Below are positions 5,323 to 8,580 of a DNA stretch of 8,580 nucleotides, in pieces (the stretch's first letter is position 1; the number at the start of each line of letters is the position of its first letter). Both the position numbers and the translations under genes were made by a program. The DNA is from JBJHBY01 sp050485745 (lineage in GTDB: Bacteria > Pseudomonadota > Gammaproteobacteria > Pseudomonadales > CAMLJR01): assembly GCA_050485745.1 (NCBI GenBank), contig JBJHBY010000156.1, positions 1-8,580 on the forward strand, read 5' to 3'. The notes under the pieces were generated by a model that was not told the DNA's origin, did not search any database, and worked only from the letters and a program-made list of their open reading frames with translations.

Positions 5323-5478
5323 ATGATTCCGGCCGAGGCCGGTGTTGGGGCGCTGCCCGGCGGGAAGCGAGGTGAAGTCTCTTCATCTCGCTTTTTTGCA
5401 GGCCGCGCCCGTGCGCCTGCGCCCCGCTTGTGGCCCATGCCTGACCCGTCGACTGCTTGCCCAAGGAGGTTTGTTTGA
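5323..5478 (+). CDS. Possible leader peptide of the carAB operon, 51 aa
   Basis: An ATG at 5323, only about 5 nt after the predicted transcription start, opens a 51-codon frame that reads through both leader hairpins and the T-tract (SSRFFAG) and stops at TGA 5476-5478. That stop overlaps the carA start codon as TTGA. The layout parallels the E. coli pyrBI leader, where translation across the attenuator links UTP level to terminator formation. There is no ribosome binding site, so it would have to be translated as a nearly leaderless message. The product is Arg/Pro/Ala rich and unlike a functional protein. The open frame may be chance in GC-rich DNA. Confidence 0.35.
   Translation: MIPAEAGVGALPGGKRGEVSSSRFFAGRARAPAPRLWPMPDPSTACPRRFV
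5351..5369 (+). promoter_or_regulatory. Pause or antiterminator hairpin in the carA leader
   Basis: CGCT (5351-5354) pairs with AGCG (5366-5369) and CCC (5356-5358) with GGG (5362-5364), with one G-A mismatch and a 3-nt loop. Its 3' arm uses bases 5365-5369, which are also the base of the terminator's left arm, so the two structures exclude each other. A further CCGGCC/GGCCGG dyad lies upstream at 5329-5342. Confidence 0.4.
5365..5397 (+). terminator. Intrinsic terminator in the carA leader (candidate attenuator)
   Basis: AAGCGAGGTGAAG (5365-5377) and CTTCATCTCGCTT (5381-5393) pair along all 13 positions (one G-U pair) around a TCT loop, running into six T (5392-5397). It is a strong intrinsic terminator placed 78 nt before the carA start and downstream of the predicted carA promoter, so it should act as an attenuator. 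If that promoter call is wrong it would simply end the thioesterase transcript. Confidence 0.82.
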
Positions 5479-6611
5479 CCGCTTCAGCCATTCTGGCCCT
5501 TGAGGACGGCAGCCTGTTTCACGGTATCGCCATCGGCAGCGAAGGCGTGACCACAGGCGAGGTCGTGTTCAATACTGCGCTGACCGGCTACCAGGAGATC
5601 CTCACCGATCCCTCCTATGCCCGCCAGGTCGTGACCCTGACCTACCCGCACATCGGCAACGTCGGCACCAACAGCGAGGACGAGGAGTCCGGCCAGGTGT
5701 GGGCCGCGGGGCTGGTGATTCGCGATCTGCCCCTGCTGGCCAGCAACTTCCGCAACCAGGAAGGCCTGTCTGACTACCTGCGCCGCCACAACGTGGTGGG
5801 TATCGCCGATATCGACACCCGGCGCCTGACCCGGATTCTGCGCGACAAGGGCGCCCTGGGCGGCTGCATCATGGCCGGCGATATCGACCCCGAGCGCGCC
5901 CTGGCCGAGGCGCGGGCCTTTCCCGGCCTCAAGGGCATGGACCTGGCCCGGGAGGTCAGCATCCGCCAGCGCCAGGCGTGGAGCAGTGGCAGCTGGACCC
6001 TGGGCGCCGGCTACCGTGACTTCGGCGAGGATGAACTGCCCTGGCACGTGGTGGCCTATGACTACGGCGTCAAGCGCAACATCCTGCGCATGCTGGTGGA
6101 TCGCGGGTGCCGCGTCACCCTGGTGCCGGCGCAGACACCCGCGGAGGACGTGCTCGCCATGCGTCCCGATGGCGTGTTCCTGTCGAACGGCCCCGGCGAC
6201 CCGCAGCCCTGTGATTACGCCATTGCCGCGATCCGCCGCATTCTCGAAACGGATATTCCCGTGTTTGGCATCTGCCTCGGCCACCAGCTGCTGGCTCTGG
6301 CGAGCGGTGCGCAAACGCTGAAGATGAAGTTCGGGCATCATGGCGCCAACCACCCGGTGCAGAGCCTCGACGACGGCCTGGTACTGATCACCAGCCAGAA
6401 TCACGGCTTTGCCGTGGACGAAGCGAGCCTGCCGGACAACCTCAGGGTCACGCACAAATCCCTGTTCGATGGCTCCCTGCAGGGCATCCATCGCACCGAT
6501 CGCCCGGCCTTTGGTTTCCAGGGCCACCCCGAGGCGAGCCCCGGTCCGCACGACGCGGCACCGTTGTTTGATCATTTCATCGAGTTGATTGCAGCCCGCG
6601 GCGCGGGCTAA
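5475..6611 (+). CDS. carA: Carbamoyl-phosphate synthase small (glutaminase) subunit
   Basis: CarA (378 aa) hydrolyses glutamine and channels ammonia to CarB for carbamoyl phosphate synthesis, feeding pyrimidine and arginine pathways. The N-terminal domain (about 1-150) has the family blocks GEVVFNTALTGYQEILTDPS and GIADIDTRRLTRILRDKG. The class I glutamine amidotransferase domain (about 190-370) has the oxyanion block FLSNGPGDP, the nucleophile Cys267 in GICLGHQLLALASG, and His351 and Glu353 in GHPEASPGP, so the catalytic triad is complete. Length matches E. coli CarA (382). The start is read as TTG 5475: AAGGAGG (5463-5469) lies 5 nt before it, whereas the in-frame TTG at 5457 would start upstream of that site. 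The last codons form a GCCCGC/GCGGGC hairpin (6594-6608) without a T-tract. Regulation is probably by the leader attenuator. carB follows after 119 nt. Confidence 0.97.
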   Translation: MTASAILALEDGSLFHGIAIGSEGVTTGEVVFNTALTGYQEILTDPSYARQVVTLTYPHIGNVGTNSEDEESGQVWAAGLVIRDLPLLASNFRNQEGLSDYLRRHNVVGIADIDTRRLTRILRDKGALGGCIMAGDIDPERALAEARAFPGLKGMDLAREVSIRQRQAWSSGSWTLGAGYRDFGEDELPWHVVAYDYGVKRNILRMLVDRGCRVTLVPAQTPAEDVLAMRPDGVFLSNGPGDPQPCDYAIAAIRRILETDIPVFGICLGHQLLALASGAQTLKMKFGHHGANHPVQSLDDGLVLITSQNHGFAVDEASLPDNLRVTHKSLFDGSLQGIHRTDRPAFGFQGHPEASPGPHDAAPLFDHFIELIAARGAG

Positions 6612-6630
6612 CGGGCAAGGGAGGCCGCAC

Positions 6631-6710
6631 GCGAGACGCGAGACGCGAGACGGGCCGCATCGCCACATGGCGACATGCTCTCGCATTCCCTGCGTCTTGC
6701 GTCCGGCGTC
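6631..6710. repeat. 7-bp minisatellite with an inverted partner between carA and carB
   Basis: GCGAGAC is repeated three times exactly (6631-6651). The run 6635-6652 is complementary at 15 of 18 positions to 6693-6710, which is itself a degenerate series of the same unit on the other strand (CGTCTTGCGTCCGGCGTC). Between the arms lies a smaller hairpin, TCGCCA/TGGCGA (6660-6665, 6668-6673). The whole would form a long cruciform or mRNA stem within the carAB transcript. No T-tract follows, so termination is not expected. It looks like a dispersed intergenic repeat, but a copy elsewhere in the genome cannot be seen from here. Confidence 0.65.
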
Positions 6711-6730
6711 TGGCATCCAGCGGAGCAAAC

Positions 6731-8580
<1,850 letters not shown>

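Noticed and set aside
5457..5474. Upstream TTG start for carA
   Set aside because: It lies upstream of the AAGGAGG at 5463-5469, which is correctly spaced for the TTG at 5475; the added residues MPKEVC simply translate the ribosome binding site.
6594..6608. Terminator at the carA 3' end
   Set aside because: The GCCCGC/GCGGGC hairpin is real but has only a 3-nt loop, covers the last carA codons and is not followed by a T-tract; carA and carB are expected to be co-transcribed.

Overview
The window looks like chromosomal DNA of a GC-rich gammaproteobacterium. The evidence is a carA/carB pair whose proteins read like those of pseudomonad-type gammaproteobacteria, together with a PEP-CTERM surface protein, a bacterial cytochrome P450 and a PhoX-type protein. 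That combination would suit a marine or aquatic lineage, possibly Halieaceae-like, but this placement is an inference. I see no transposase, integrase, CRISPR array, rRNA or tRNA.

Layout, left to right. (1) The 5' two thirds of a cytochrome P450 gene lies on the minus strand (1-642) and runs off the left edge. Its promoter region carries a strong palindrome over the -10 box. (2) Reading away from it are tatB and tatC (856-2036), overlapping by ATGA. (3) A 256-nt gap with two successive stem-loops, the second of which can hide the ribosome binding site, leads into a PhoX/DUF839-family gene with a textbook Tat signal (2293-3693). (4) A strong intrinsic terminator (3700-3736) separates it from a small PEP-CTERM protein gene (3767-4339), leaving almost no room for another promoter. 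(5) A bidirectional terminator (4357-4385) is shared with tatA, which converges from the other strand (4422-4619). (6) A divergent 228-nt region with a 14-bp tandem repeat leads to a hot-dog thioesterase-like gene (4848-5276). (7) carA (5475-6611) and carB (6731 to the right edge) encode carbamoyl-phosphate synthetase. carA is preceded by a promoter, a 51-aa leader ORF, and overlapping pause/antiterminator and terminator hairpins. The carA-carB gap holds a 7-bp minisatellite that folds back on a degenerate copy of itself.

How the genes relate. tatB, tatC and the separated tatA together supply a complete Tat translocase, and they bracket one obvious Tat substrate (the PhoX-like protein) plus a Sec/exosortase-type surface protein. 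This suggests an export module, though whether it is dedicated to that substrate cannot be told from this window. CarA and CarB make carbamoyl phosphate for pyrimidines and arginine; their leader looks like a pyrimidine-type attenuator. The most interesting items are regulatory: the phoX-like leader, the carA leader, the terminator inside the phoX/PEP-CTERM unit, and the split tat locus.
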